From contig NZ_JAAZQL010000012.1 in the NCBI RefSeq assembly GCF_012275515.1, positions 1-64,000 of the forward strand: DNA of 64,000 bases. Reading direction: 5' to 3'. Shown in pieces: positions 43,451 to 51,884 of this stretch. The first letter of the stretch is position 1; each line of letters starts with the position of its first letter. Position numbers and translations under genes: made by a program. Under the pieces are notes generated by a model that was not told the origin of the DNA, searched no databases, and saw only the letters and a program-made list of their open reading frames with translations. The stretch comes from Novosphingobium sp. SG707. Lineage in GTDB: Bacteria > Pseudomonadota > Alphaproteobacteria > Sphingomonadales > Sphingomonadaceae.

Positions 43451-45061
43451 TTACAAGCCGGGTGGGGGCGGGACGCGGCTTTGATCCGCAGGGGGGGCCT
43501 CCATTTCGCGCTCTGGCTGGGGCGGGGCTTTCAACAAGCCGGTGCGCACCACATGAGGCGTGACCACAATGAACAGATCGGTCTTGGCCTTGCTCGCCTG
43601 CTCATAGCGAAAGGCGGTGCCGACCACCGGCAGATCTCCGAGCAGAGGCACGCGCGAGCGGGACTTGATGCTGCTCTCCTGAGTCAATCCGCCGATGACG
43701 AAAGTGTCTCCATCACGCACAATGGCCGTGGTCTGGGCCTCGCGCTGGCTGATCGTGGGATAGCCCTGCGAATAGCCCGAAACGCTTGAAACCACGCAGA
43801 AGACGTTGCTGCTGACGAATCCATCGGGCGTGACGCGCGGCGCGATCTGAAGGGTCACGCCCACATTCACATATTGCACCTGCTGCGAGACGCCGTTGAC
43901 GCCCGAAAGCGTGATAGCCGTCAGGATGGGCAAGGCATCGCCGGTGATGATCCGGGCGGTGGAACCGGAAAGCGCCGAAATCCGGGGGCGCGATACGATG
44001 CGTCCCTCGCCTTTGGCAACCTGGGCATAAATGGCTGCCTGCAGGGCCACGCTGGACAGATGCCCGCCCATCAATGTGCCGCCGTCATGCGAAACGTGGC
44101 CTCCGCCATTGGGCGTATAGCCCAGCGGAATGCTGGCCCCGCTTTGAAAGGTGGCCACGCCGATCTGGCCGCTGGCATTGCTGAAATTGATGCCGATCGA
44201 GCGGGCGCCGCTGTCGGTCAATTCGACCAGCTGCGTTTCCAGGATGACACTGTCCACCGGCACGTCGATCAGCGCGATCTGGGCCTTCATCCGGGCGATT
44301 TTCTCCGGGCTTCCTTTCAGCCAGACCGCGTTCAAGCGGCGGTCCACGGCAATCGAGCCGTCAACCGACTGGCCCAGCGGCTGGTCATTGTTCTCGGTGT
44401 TCTGGGCCTGCTGGATCACATAGCTGTTGTTTGAATTGTTGGTGGATCCGAATCCGGGCGACTTTGGCGTAAATGAGACGTTCGACTTGACCGTCAGCCC
44501 TTCGGTCAAAAGACCCACCACTTCGCTGACATCGGCATAGCGCAGCATGACCAGTTCATAGCCCTGATCGGCGGGGGGCACCGGGCTGGCGGGCGGCGGA
44601 GGCGGCGGGGGCGGCAGATTGTCGGCAACGGCCTTGCGCACGGCCTTTTCCACGCCGTCGGACAGCGTCACATCCACATGCGTTGCATCCACCGCGCTGG
44701 TGATCATCTGCGAAGGGCCGGTGGTGAGAAAGCGCATCACCAAAACGGTGTCGAGCTGCTCAAAGCTTATCTGGCGCAGAAAGCCGTTCAACTGGCGCGG
44801 CGATGCGGCGCTGTTCCCGCGTGAGGTCAGCGCAAAGCCGATCGCGGGCTGGGTCACAGAGGTGCCGATCGAACCAAAGCTGTTCGCCTGCGGGGTAAAG
44901 GTCAGGCGCAGGCGGGTCTGGTTCGTTGATTGGGCGACAACCTGAATATCAACCAGCGCAGAGGGAGAAGGCGCTTGAGCCCATGCCGGCGAGGCGATGC
45001 AAAGCGACACAAAAAAAACAGCTCCGCTCTTGAGCAACGCGGCTGCCGAGAAGAATCTCAT
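43451..45061 (-). CDS. Orphan secretin (GspD/PilQ family)
   Basis: 536 residues with a signal peptide (to about residue 28, SPAWAQ). An N-terminal beta-domain (about 35-135) ends in a run of eight prolines (about 150-157). N-type domains follow (ELVMLRYADVSEVVGLLTEGL, about 170-190; VWLKGSPEKIARMKAQIALIDVPVDSVILETQLVEL, about 247-282). The C-terminal secretin domain has the signature VPLLGDLPVVGTAFRYE (about 464-480) and FIVVTPHVV. It should form an outer-membrane multimeric channel. No other type II or type IV pilus genes are in the window. The location next to EPS genes may be functional or chance. Confidence 0.9.
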   Translation of the reverse strand: MRFFSAAALLKSGAVFFVSLCIASPAWAQAPSPSALVDIQVVAQSTNQTRLRLTFTPQANSFGSIGTSVTQPAIGFALTSRGNSAASPRQLNGFLRQISFEQLDTVLVMRFLTTGPSQMITSAVDATHVDVTLSDGVEKAVRKAVADNLPPPPPPPPASPVPPADQGYELVMLRYADVSEVVGLLTEGLTVKSNVSFTPKSPGFGSTNNSNNSYVIQQAQNTENNDQPLGQSVDGSIAVDRRLNAVWLKGSPEKIARMKAQIALIDVPVDSVILETQLVELTDSGARSIGINFSNASGQIGVATFQSGASIPLGYTPNGGGHVSHDGGTLMGGHLSSVALQAAIYAQVAKGEGRIVSRPRISALSGSTARIITGDALPILTAITLSGVNGVSQQVQYVNVGVTLQIAPRVTPDGFVSSNVFCVVSSVSGYSQGYPTISQREAQTTAIVRDGDTFVIGGLTQESSIKSRSRVPLLGDLPVVGTAFRYEQASKAKTDLFIVVTPHVVRTGLLKAPPQPEREMEAPPADQSRVPPPPGL

Positions 45062-45243
45062 AGTCCCAAATCCTTATGGAAGGCCCCTATTTTCGCGTGG
45101 AATGCTTAATTTCGTATCGCGGGACAATTTGGGACTTTCCCAGAAAGTGGAGTAGCTTAGTGGTAAGATCACCGGCGGGACTTCTGCCTGCCAAACCCTT
45201 GGTGCTGCTTGCTCTTGCGGCATTGTCGGCCTAGATTTGCATC

Positions 45244-46107
45244 ATGGACGAGGATAAGGATTTCACCCTATTCAGGGGCCGTGTCCTGCGCGAGGGCAGC
45301 GGTGTTGCGCGGCCTTTGGTGCGGCGCCATCGCTTTTCGACGCGCCTCTGGCATTGGGTCAATGCGCTGGTCATCCTGGTCATGGCGATGAGCGGGCTGA
45401 TGATATTCAATGCCCATCCGCGACTCTATTGGGGGGCCTATGGCGCCAATGATGATCCGGCATGGCTGGAATTCGGCGCGTGGACCGATGCGGCAGGCGT
45501 GAACCATGGCGGGATCACGCTGCTGGGTCATACGGTGGAGACGACGGGCGTGTTTGGCCTGTCGCGCGGGGCCGATGGGGCCGAACTGGCGCTGGCCTTT
45601 CCGGGCTGGATGACCTTGCCCTCGACCTATGATCTGGCGCTGGCGCGAAGCTGGCATCTGGCTTTTGCATGGGGGCTGGCGGTGGGGCTGGCGGCCTATC
45701 TGCTATGGTCGCTGGTCAACGGGCATATCCGGCGCGATCTGCATATCACGCGGGCCGAGTGGTCGCCGCGTTCGATTGCGTGCGATGTGGTCGATCATCT
45801 GCGCTTTCGCTTTCATGATGGCGCCTATGGCGTGCTGCAGAAGCTGGCCTATGCCGGGGTGCTGTTCGGCCTGCTGCCGCTGATGATCGCGTCCGGGCTG
45901 GCGCTATCGCCGGGGATGGATGCGGCGGCGCCATGGTTGCTTGATGTCCTAGGCGGGCGGCAATCGGCGCGTTCGCTGCATTTTCTCGGGCTTTGCGGGA
46001 TCGTGCTGTTCGTGGTGGTGCATCTGGCGATGGTGCTGGCGTCCGGGCCGATCAACCAATTGCGCGGTATGATTACCGGCCATAAGCGCGAAGGAGGCGG
46101 GCCATGA
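45244..46107 (+). CDS. Cytochrome b561/b-type membrane subunit
   Basis: 287 residues with four main helices typical of the Ni/Fe-hydrogenase/thiosulfate-reductase cytochrome b family. TRLWHWVNALVILVMAMSGLMIF (about 34-56) has the first heme His, SWHLAFAWGLAVGLAAYLLW (about 137-156) the second, and SARSLHFLGLCGIVLFVVVHLAMVL (about 240-264) holds two more. It would pass electrons from quinol to, or from, its partner. Its stop overlaps the start of the molybdopterin-enzyme gene (ATGA), so the two form a membrane-bound redox pair resembling MsrQ/MsrP in layout only. Confidence 0.92.
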   Translation: MDEDKDFTLFRGRVLREGSGVARPLVRRHRFSTRLWHWVNALVILVMAMSGLMIFNAHPRLYWGAYGANDDPAWLEFGAWTDAAGVNHGGITLLGHTVETTGVFGLSRGADGAELALAFPGWMTLPSTYDLALARSWHLAFAWGLAVGLAAYLLWSLVNGHIRRDLHITRAEWSPRSIACDVVDHLRFRFHDGAYGVLQKLAYAGVLFGLLPLMIASGLALSPGMDAAAPWLLDVLGGRQSARSLHFLGLCGIVLFVVVHLAMVLASGPINQLRGMITGHKREGGGP

Positions 46108-46856
46108 TCTCGCGCCCCACACTGTCGAGGAGGGGCCTGATCGCGGGCGGGGGCCTGCTGCTCTCGGGTTGCGACCGGATTGTGCGTCAGCCCACGGTGG
46201 CGGGCTGGGTCGAGGGTGCGGCGGGGCTGCACCAGCCCGCGCAACGATTGCTGCTGGGCCGCGATGCGCTGGCGCGCGAATTCCGCGAAGCCGACATGTC
46301 GCCCACCTTCCGCTCCAACGGCAATACCGAGGGCGATGCGGCATGGGCGGCCCATGCGGCGGAGGGCTTTGCGCGCTGGTCGCTGCGCGTCGATGGGCTG
46401 GTCAAACGCCCGCTGGACCTGCCGCTCACCGCGCTCAAAGCCATGACTCAGCGCCGCCAGATCACCCGCCACGATTGTGTCGAGGGCTGGTCCGCCATCG
46501 GCCAGTGGCAAGGCCCGCAACTGGGGCAGGTGCTGGCCATGGCGGGGCTGATGCCGACCGCGCAGTTCGTGGTGTTCCACTGCGCCGACAAAACCGACGA
46601 GGCCCCCTATTACGAAAGCATCGATCTGGTGGACGCCTTCCACCCGCAAACGATCCTGGCCTGGGCGATGAACGGGCGCGAATTGCCGCTGGAGCATGGC
46701 GCGCCCGTCCGCCTGCGCGTGGAACGGCAGTTGGGATACAAGCAGGCCAAATATGTGATGCGGGTTGAGGTGAGAGATACTCTCGCGGGCCTCTATGGCG
46801 GCAAGGGCGGGTATTGGGAGGATGTGGCCGGATATCAGTGGTATGGGGGGATTTGA
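46104..46856 (+). CDS. Molybdopterin-dependent oxidoreductase (sulfite-oxidase/YedY fold)
   Basis: 250 residues. The leader SRRGLIAGGGLLLSGCDR is twin-arginine with a Cys that could be a lipobox. The Mo-cofactor domain has RWSLRVDGLVKRPLDLPL (about 92-109) and RHDCVEGWSAIGQWQG (about 124-139), whose Cys is the Mo ligand typical of the family. The end HGAPVRLRVERQLGYKQAKYVMRVEV also fits the family. Expected in the periplasm, anchored to or docking on the overlapping cytochrome b partner. Substrate unknown; an S- or N-oxide is likely. The stop is followed 15 bp later by a large palindromic element. Confidence 0.92.
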   Translation: MISRPTLSRRGLIAGGGLLLSGCDRIVRQPTVAGWVEGAAGLHQPAQRLLLGRDALAREFREADMSPTFRSNGNTEGDAAWAAHAAEGFARWSLRVDGLVKRPLDLPLTALKAMTQRRQITRHDCVEGWSAIGQWQGPQLGQVLAMAGLMPTAQFVVFHCADKTDEAPYYESIDLVDAFHPQTILAWAMNGRELPLEHGAPVRLRVERQLGYKQAKYVMRVEVRDTLAGLYGGKGGYWEDVAGYQWYGGI

Positions 46857-46870
46857 TTTTTCCGAAGGTT

Positions 46871-47136
46871 TGCCTCCGGCGGGTTAAGGGCCCGGAGCAT
46901 TTCTCTTGAGAAATGCGACCGACAAAGACTCGCCCTTAACAATCCCGATATTGTCGGTGTTGTGTTTGGAGGGCGATTTTGTGCGATCTCCGAATGAATA
47001 AAGCCTGCGGCGCTTGAAGGTATGCCCTTTCCGCGCCGCAGGCTTTCAAATCATAAGTCGCGCGCCAGTCTGCCGACCACACGCCACCCCATTAATGGGA
47101 TTGTTAAGGGACGAGTCCCTTAACCCGCCGGAGGCA
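46871..47136. repeat. Nested palindromic element, copy a
   Basis: 266 bp bounded by TGCCTCCGGCGGG and its inverse CCCGCCGGAGGCA. Inside are side arms TTAAGGG...CCCTTAA on both sides and a central 14-bp hairpin AAAGCCTGCGGCGC / GCGCCGCAGGCTTT (47000-47013, 47033-47046). The left side arm is enlarged by an inserted hairpin GCATTTCTC / GAGAAATGC (46897-46916). Located exactly between convergent genes (stops 46856 and 47140). Two related copies occur at 51063 and 58042. Confidence 0.9.
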
Positions 47137-47139
47137 TCT

Positions 47140-48441
47140 TCATCCCACCAACCGCAATCCTTCGCTGACCTCAGCTCCACCCTTGGGCTGATCGGGCCAG
47201 ATCCCGCGCGTGTCATAGACGATCTTGCCCGCACGCTCGGCCAGAGGCACCTGGCGGAAGGCATCGTGATCGACGAGGACCAAAAGGATGTCGCATTCCT
47301 CCAGCGCCTCGTCGAGGTCGATCTGGGTCGCACCGGTGCCTTCGAACTCGCGGGGCAGGACGGTGGCATAGGGTTCGACGATGCTCATCCGCTCGCGATA
47401 TTTGCGCGCGAGGGTGGCGGCGACAAGGCGCGCCGGGCTCTCGCGGAAATCGTCGATGTTCGCCTTGAAGGCCAGCCCCAGCGCCGCGACGCGGGCATTC
47501 GGGTGGGCGGCAATCAGTTCGTCCGCCTTGGCGATAACGTGGTGGATCTTGCCGTCGTTCACGCCCCGCGCGGTGCGGATCAGCGGCGTTTCCGCCGGCG
47601 CGCTCGACACGATGAACCACGGATCGACCGCGATGCAATGGCCGCCCACGCCGGGGCCGGGCGAAAGGATATTCACGCGCGGATGGCGATTGGCCAGCTT
47701 GATGACTTCCCACACGTCCAGACCCATGCGGTCGGCGACGATGGAGAGTTCGTTGGCAAAGGCGATGTTGACGTCGCGATAGGCGTTTTCGACCAGCTTG
47801 GTCATTTCCGCGCTGCGCGCATCCGTGGCGATGCACTGGCCGCGCACAAAGATCTTGTAGAAGCCCACCGCCTTGCGCGCGCAGCGGGGCGTGATGCCGC
47901 CGATCGAGCGGTCATTCTCGGTCAGTTCGTGCAGGATGCGCCCCGGAAGCACGCGTTCCGGGCAATAGGCGATCGACACATCGGGCGTGTCGCGAGTCAG
48001 GCCGGGGATCTTCAGATCCGGGCGCATCTCGGCAAACAGATCGCGGATCTGCTCGGTCGTGCCCACGGGCGAGGTCGATTCGAGGATCACCACATCGCCA
48101 TGCTTGAGCACCGGCGCGATGGAACGCGCGGCAGTCAGCACATAGGACACATCCGGTTCATGATCGGGGCCAAAGGGCGTGGGCACGGCGATGACAAACA
48201 CATCGGCAGACGCCACCTCAAGCGAGGCTGTCAGCAGCCCGCGCCCGACCACGGCATGGACGAGCCCGTCCAGATCGACTTCTTCAATATGGATTTCGCC
48301 GCGGTTGATCGTGTCCACCACCTTCTGGCTGACGTCGATGCCGCGCACGCGGCAGCCCGAACGGGCGACAATAGCGGCCGTGGGCAGGCCGATATACCCC
48401 AGCCCCACCACACAAACGTCAGGCTTCTTGTCCGATTTCAT
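47140..48441 (-). CDS. wecC: UDP-N-acetyl-D-mannosamine dehydrogenase
   Basis: 433 residues from the ATG at 48441, which overlaps the wecB stop (ATGA). NAD-binding VCVVGLGYIGLPTAAIVA (about 9-26). Catalytic center region PGPGVGGHCIAVDPWF (about 249-264), with the Cys nucleophile. The C-terminal NAD/UDP domain has VAALGLAFKANIDDFRESPA (about 300-319). The family oxidises UDP-ManNAc twice to UDP-ManNAcA. Coupling to the wecB gene supports the substrate assignment over other UDP-sugar dehydrogenases. The product can supply an aminouronic acid to surface glycans. A palindromic repeat element begins 4 bp after its stop. Confidence 0.95.
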   Translation of the reverse strand: MKSDKKPDVCVVGLGYIGLPTAAIVARSGCRVRGIDVSQKVVDTINRGEIHIEEVDLDGLVHAVVGRGLLTASLEVASADVFVIAVPTPFGPDHEPDVSYVLTAARSIAPVLKHGDVVILESTSPVGTTEQIRDLFAEMRPDLKIPGLTRDTPDVSIAYCPERVLPGRILHELTENDRSIGGITPRCARKAVGFYKIFVRGQCIATDARSAEMTKLVENAYRDVNIAFANELSIVADRMGLDVWEVIKLANRHPRVNILSPGPGVGGHCIAVDPWFIVSSAPAETPLIRTARGVNDGKIHHVIAKADELIAAHPNARVAALGLAFKANIDDFRESPARLVAATLARKYRERMSIVEPYATVLPREFEGTGATQIDLDEALEECDILLVLVDHDAFRQVPLAERAGKIVYDTRGIWPDQPKGGAEVSEGLRLVG

Positions 48442-49577
48442 GCGCCCCATACCTCCTGCGCCAGCGCGTCCACGATGCGGCGCGAGGACTGCCCATCCCC
48501 GAACGGGTTATGGGCGCGCGCCATGGCTTCGTAGGCGGCTTTATCGTCAAGAAGGCTGAAGATTTCGGAAACAATACGCGAAGAATCGGTGCCCACCAGC
48601 CGCGCCGTTCCCGCAACAACGCCCTCGGGCCGCTCGGTCGTCTCGCGCATCACCAGAACAGGTTTGCCAAGCGCCGGCGCTTCTTCCTGCACCCCGCCCG
48701 AATCGGTCAGCATGATTTCGGCCATGGACAGCAAACGCGCGAAATGCGGATAATCGAGCGGCTCGATCAGCGCCACGTTATCAAGCCCGACCAGCCGCTC
48801 ATTCATCACCGCGCGCACATTGGGATTGAGATGCACCGGGAAGATGATCGCCGTATCGGGGCGTTCGGCGATCTGGCGGATGGCGCTGGCGATGTTTTCC
48901 ATGCCATGCCCAAAATTCTCGCGGCGGTGGCTGGTCACGCCGATGATCCGCTTGCCCTTGAACCGCTCGGCCAAGTCATCCAGCCCGGCGGCCAGCGAAG
49001 GCTGCGCCTCGATTCGCGCCAGCACCCAATGCAGCGCGTCGATCACGGTGTTGCCCGTAACGTGGACCCGATCCGCGCTAACGTTCTCGCGGAGCAGGGC
49101 CGCCTCGCTGGTGGTGGTCGGTGCAAAATGCAAAGAGGCGATGCCGCCGATGATCTTGCGGTTCACCTCTTCGGGCCATGGGTGATAGATATTGCCTGAC
49201 CGCAAACCGGCCTCGACATGATCGACCGGCAATTTGCGGTAATAGGCCGCCAAGGCCCCCGCCATGGCTGTCGCCGTATCGCCCTGAACGATCACGCGGT
49301 CGGGCTTCACCTTGTCCATCACCTCGCCCAGTTCGGTCAAAAGCGCGGCGGTCAGGCCATCAAGCGTCTGATTCGGGCGCATCAGGTCAAGGTCGTGGTC
49401 GGGCACGATCCCGGCAATCTCCAGTACCTGATCCAGCATCGCGCGATGCTGGGCCGAAACACAGACGACAGGCTCGAATCGCGGATCCTGCTTCAACGCC
49501 TCCACCACCGTGAACAATTTGATCGCTTCGGGGCGGGTGCCGAAAATAACGAGAATCTTGGCCGGTCGATCGGTCAT
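48438..49577 (-). CDS. wecB: UDP-N-acetylglucosamine 2-epimerase (non-hydrolysing)
   Basis: 379 residues, the usual length. Opening KILVIFGTRPEAIKLFTVVEAL (about 7-28), QGDTATAMAGALAA (about 98-111), HVEAGLRSGNIYHPWPEE (about 120-137), and DSGGVQEEAPALGKPVLVMRETTERPE (about 292-318), all conserved family blocks. The enzyme converts UDP-GlcNAc to UDP-ManNAc in the cytoplasm. The next gene (wecC) uses that product. The start is at an ATG that follows the divergent spacer shared with the TviB-type dehydrogenase gene. Confidence 0.96.
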   Translation of the reverse strand: MTDRPAKILVIFGTRPEAIKLFTVVEALKQDPRFEPVVCVSAQHRAMLDQVLEIAGIVPDHDLDLMRPNQTLDGLTAALLTELGEVMDKVKPDRVIVQGDTATAMAGALAAYYRKLPVDHVEAGLRSGNIYHPWPEEVNRKIIGGIASLHFAPTTTSEAALLRENVSADRVHVTGNTVIDALHWVLARIEAQPSLAAGLDDLAERFKGKRIIGVTSHRRENFGHGMENIASAIRQIAERPDTAIIFPVHLNPNVRAVMNERLVGLDNVALIEPLDYPHFARLLSMAEIMLTDSGGVQEEAPALGKPVLVMRETTERPEGVVAGTARLVGTDSSRIVSEIFSLLDDKAAYEAMARAHNPFGDGQSSRRIVDALAQEVWGA

Positions 49578-49729
49578 GCGAATACTCTGCCTTATGGTTG
49601 CCTACATGGGCCGTTTGCCGGTGATGCTTTAGCTTTGCAGGTGTTAACCGTAATATAAGAGCCTTGGGCCTAAGCCTCCGGGCGGCAAATTCCATGCCGA
49701 GCCGCCAGAGGGGGTTCGCTTTGACGTAT

Positions 49730-51049
49730 ATGTATTCCAAGGTGGCGGTGGACAGCGCCGCGCCTGTATCGCTTGATGCGCAGCAGCGCGTGACCCGCGT
49801 GGTGGTGGTCGGGCTGGGCTATGTCGGCCTGCCGCTGGCCGTGGCGCTGGCGGGCAAATTCGAGACGGTCGGGCTGGATATTGATCAGCGCCGCATCGAC
49901 GAATTGAACACCGGCCATGACCGCACCGGCGAAATCGACCGCGACCGGCTGGCCGCCAGCACGCTGGCGCTGGCCGCCGATCCGCAGGTCTGCCCTCCGG
50001 CCGATTATTACATCGTCACCGTGCCCACGCCCATCGACGGCGCGAATCGCCCCGATCTGCGCATGGTCGAGGCGGCAAGCCGCACCGTGGGCGCGATGCT
50101 GCCCGCAGCCGTTGCCGAGGGCCGCGTGCCGGTGGTGGTCTATGAAAGCACCGTCTATCCCGGCGTGACCGAGGATATTTGCGCCCCTATCCTTGAGGCG
50201 CATTCGGGCCTGTTGTGCGGCAAGGACTTCTTCCTCGGATACAGCCCCGAACGCATCAATCCGGGCGACCGCGAACACACGATCGACAAGATCACCAAGG
50301 TCGTTTCGGGCCAGACCCCCGAAATCCTCGACCGCGTGGCCCATCTCTATGGCAGCGTGACCAGCGGCGGCACGTTCCGCGCGGCCAGCATCAAGGCCGC
50401 CGAAGCCGCCAAGGTGATCGAAAACGCCCAGCGCGACATCAACATCGCCTTCATGAACGAGATCGCCCAGATCTTTAACAAGCTCGACATCTCGATCTGG
50501 GATGTGCTGGCGGCGGCGCGGACCAAGTGGAACTTTCTGCCCTTCGCGCCCGGCCTTGTCGGCGGGCACTGCATCGGGGTTGATCCCTATTACCTTTCGC
50601 ACCGGGCCGAACAGCTTGGTCTTGATCCGCGTGTTATTCTCGCCGGGCGCGGGATCAATGACGGCATGGCCGGATGGGTGGCCAAGGAACTGCACAAGGC
50701 GCGTGGGAACAAGACCGGCAGCGTCCTCATGCTGGGCCTGACCTTCAAGGAAAATATCCCCGACCTGCGCAATTCCAAGGTGGCGGATCTGGTCTCGGCG
50801 CTGGGTCGCCTTGGCCACGGCGTGGCGGTCCACGATCCCCATGCCGATGCCGATGAGGCGATGCATGAATATGGTATCCCCCTTGTCCACGACGCGCTGG
50901 AGCGGACCTATGACATGGTCGTCCTCGCCGTGCCCCATCGCGAATATTACGAACTGGGCGGGGAGGCTCTGCGCGGGCTTTTGAACGCGGGCGGTACGCT
51001 GGCTGACCTTAAGGGTGAGCTGGGGGATGCGGCGGATTGGACGCTTTGA
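49730..51049 (+). CDS. UDP-N-acetylhexosamine dehydrogenase, TviB/WbpO type
   Basis: 439 residues from the ATG at 49730. A TTG at 49721 has AGAGGGGG well placed upstream and may be the true start. NAD-binding VVVVGLGYVGLPLAVAL (about 23-39). FLGYSPERINPGD (about 166-178), catalytic GLVGGHCIGVDPYYLSHRA (about 272-290) with the Cys, and LTFKENIPDLRNSKVADL (about 341-358). Such enzymes make UDP-GalNAcA or UDP-GlcNAcA. Together with the WecBC pair this gives the cell two aminouronic acid precursors. It is divergent from wecB and is followed by a palindromic element. Confidence 0.9.
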   Translation: MYSKVAVDSAAPVSLDAQQRVTRVVVVGLGYVGLPLAVALAGKFETVGLDIDQRRIDELNTGHDRTGEIDRDRLAASTLALAADPQVCPPADYYIVTVPTPIDGANRPDLRMVEAASRTVGAMLPAAVAEGRVPVVVYESTVYPGVTEDICAPILEAHSGLLCGKDFFLGYSPERINPGDREHTIDKITKVVSGQTPEILDRVAHLYGSVTSGGTFRAASIKAAEAAKVIENAQRDINIAFMNEIAQIFNKLDISIWDVLAAARTKWNFLPFAPGLVGGHCIGVDPYYLSHRAEQLGLDPRVILAGRGINDGMAGWVAKELHKARGNKTGSVLMLGLTFKENIPDLRNSKVADLVSALGRLGHGVAVHDPHADADEAMHEYGIPLVHDALERTYDMVVLAVPHREYYELGGEALRGLLNAGGTLADLKGELGDAADWTL

Positions 51050-51062
51050 TTTAGCGGTTTGA

Positions 51063-51304
51063 TGCCTCCGGCGGGCAAAGGGACTCGGTCCCTTTGCAAT
51101 CCCATGAATGGGGTGTGCGGGAGGTTGGCAGACTTGCGTGTGGGTTCGATGATTGGAAAGCCTGCGGCGCGGAGAGGTTATCCCTTCAAGCGCCGCAGGC
51201 TTTATCATTTTAATCTTGCCCCCATCAGCCTTGGCCGCCGGACAAGCGCAAGGTGGACAGTACCGGGATTGTTAAGGGCCCCCGCCCTTAACCCGCCGGA
51301 GGCA
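51063..51304. repeat. Nested palindromic element, copy b
   Basis: 242 bp with the same TGCCTCCGGCGGG / CCCGCCGGAGGCA outer arms. Left side hairpin has CAAAGGG...CCCTTTG, right side hairpin TTAAGGG...CCCTTAA. The central 14-bp arms are at 51157-51170 and 51190-51203. Lies between convergent stops at 51049 and 51323. It is in the opposite orientation to copy c. Confidence 0.9.
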
Positions 51305-51322
51305 CCTTAAACCCCTAAAAAA

Positions 51323-51880
51323 TCAATGACACCAATCCCGCCGATGCCCGGTCCACCGCTCGGCCAACCCTTCGCTGACCAATACCGCGCCAAGGCTTTT
51401 TCCGCCCCGCGTAATGTCGCGCAGCTTGCGGCCATATTTGTCCACGTCCCGGCTGCCCTCGCTTACCACCGAAAACGCGCCCGCATTGAGCAGGCCCATC
51501 AACCGGTCGCGGGCCTTGTCGCCAAGCTGCTCCTCGTAATCACATTGCGGGTGGCTGATTTCGGGGGCGTTGATGTCGGCGATGCGGATTTTTTCGCCCT
51601 TGAACCAAATCGTGTCGCCATCGACGACGCAGGTGACGCGCACCTTGCCCTTGCACAGGGCAAAGCGGGCCGATTCGCGGTCCTGCGCAGTGGGTTTGAG
51701 GTCCGATGCTGTCACGCCCACGTTCTGCGGCGCGTTCCATTGCCGCCACCGCGTGCTGACCACGCTGATCGCCATCAGCAACAGCACAACGGCGAACACC
51801 GTGCCGATGCCTGCCTTGCGCCTTGGCCGCGCGCGCTTGGGCATGGACGCGGCCCATTCTTCATCCCAACGCTGGCTCAC
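51323..51880 (-). CDS. Membrane-anchored thermonuclease (SNase-like) family protein
   Basis: 185 residues. A basic N-terminal stretch and one membrane helix (GIGTVFAVVLLLMAISVVS, about 24-42) are followed by an SNase OB-fold. It has TCVVDGDTIWFKGEKIRIADINAPE (about 83-107) with the calcium/catalytic Asp and Arg, and DKYGRKLRDI (about 146-155). The typical second catalytic Glu is present as APEISH. The nuclease domain probably faces the periplasm. Its start lies 4 bp after the nucleoside transporter stop, so salvage of DNA-derived nucleosides by the pair is possible. Confidence 0.85.
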   Translation of the reverse strand: MSQRWDEEWAASMPKRARPRRKAGIGTVFAVVLLLMAISVVSTRWRQWNAPQNVGVTASDLKPTAQDRESARFALCKGKVRVTCVVDGDTIWFKGEKIRIADINAPEISHPQCDYEEQLGDKARDRLMGLLNAGAFSVVSEGSRDVDKYGRKLRDITRGGKSLGAVLVSEGLAERWTGHRRDWCH

Positions 51881-51884
51881 GGCG

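Noticed and set aside
45100..45160. Palindrome-like GGGACTTTCCC in front of the cytochrome b gene
   Set aside because: It is short and overlaps low-complexity G/T/C text; there is no second copy or other support for a regulatory role.
47014..48534. 506-residue plus-strand frame
   Set aside because: Antisense to wecC, begins inside the palindromic element, no domain.
49670..51208. 512-residue minus-strand frame
   Set aside because: Antisense to the TviB-type dehydrogenase gene; composition of a shadow frame.
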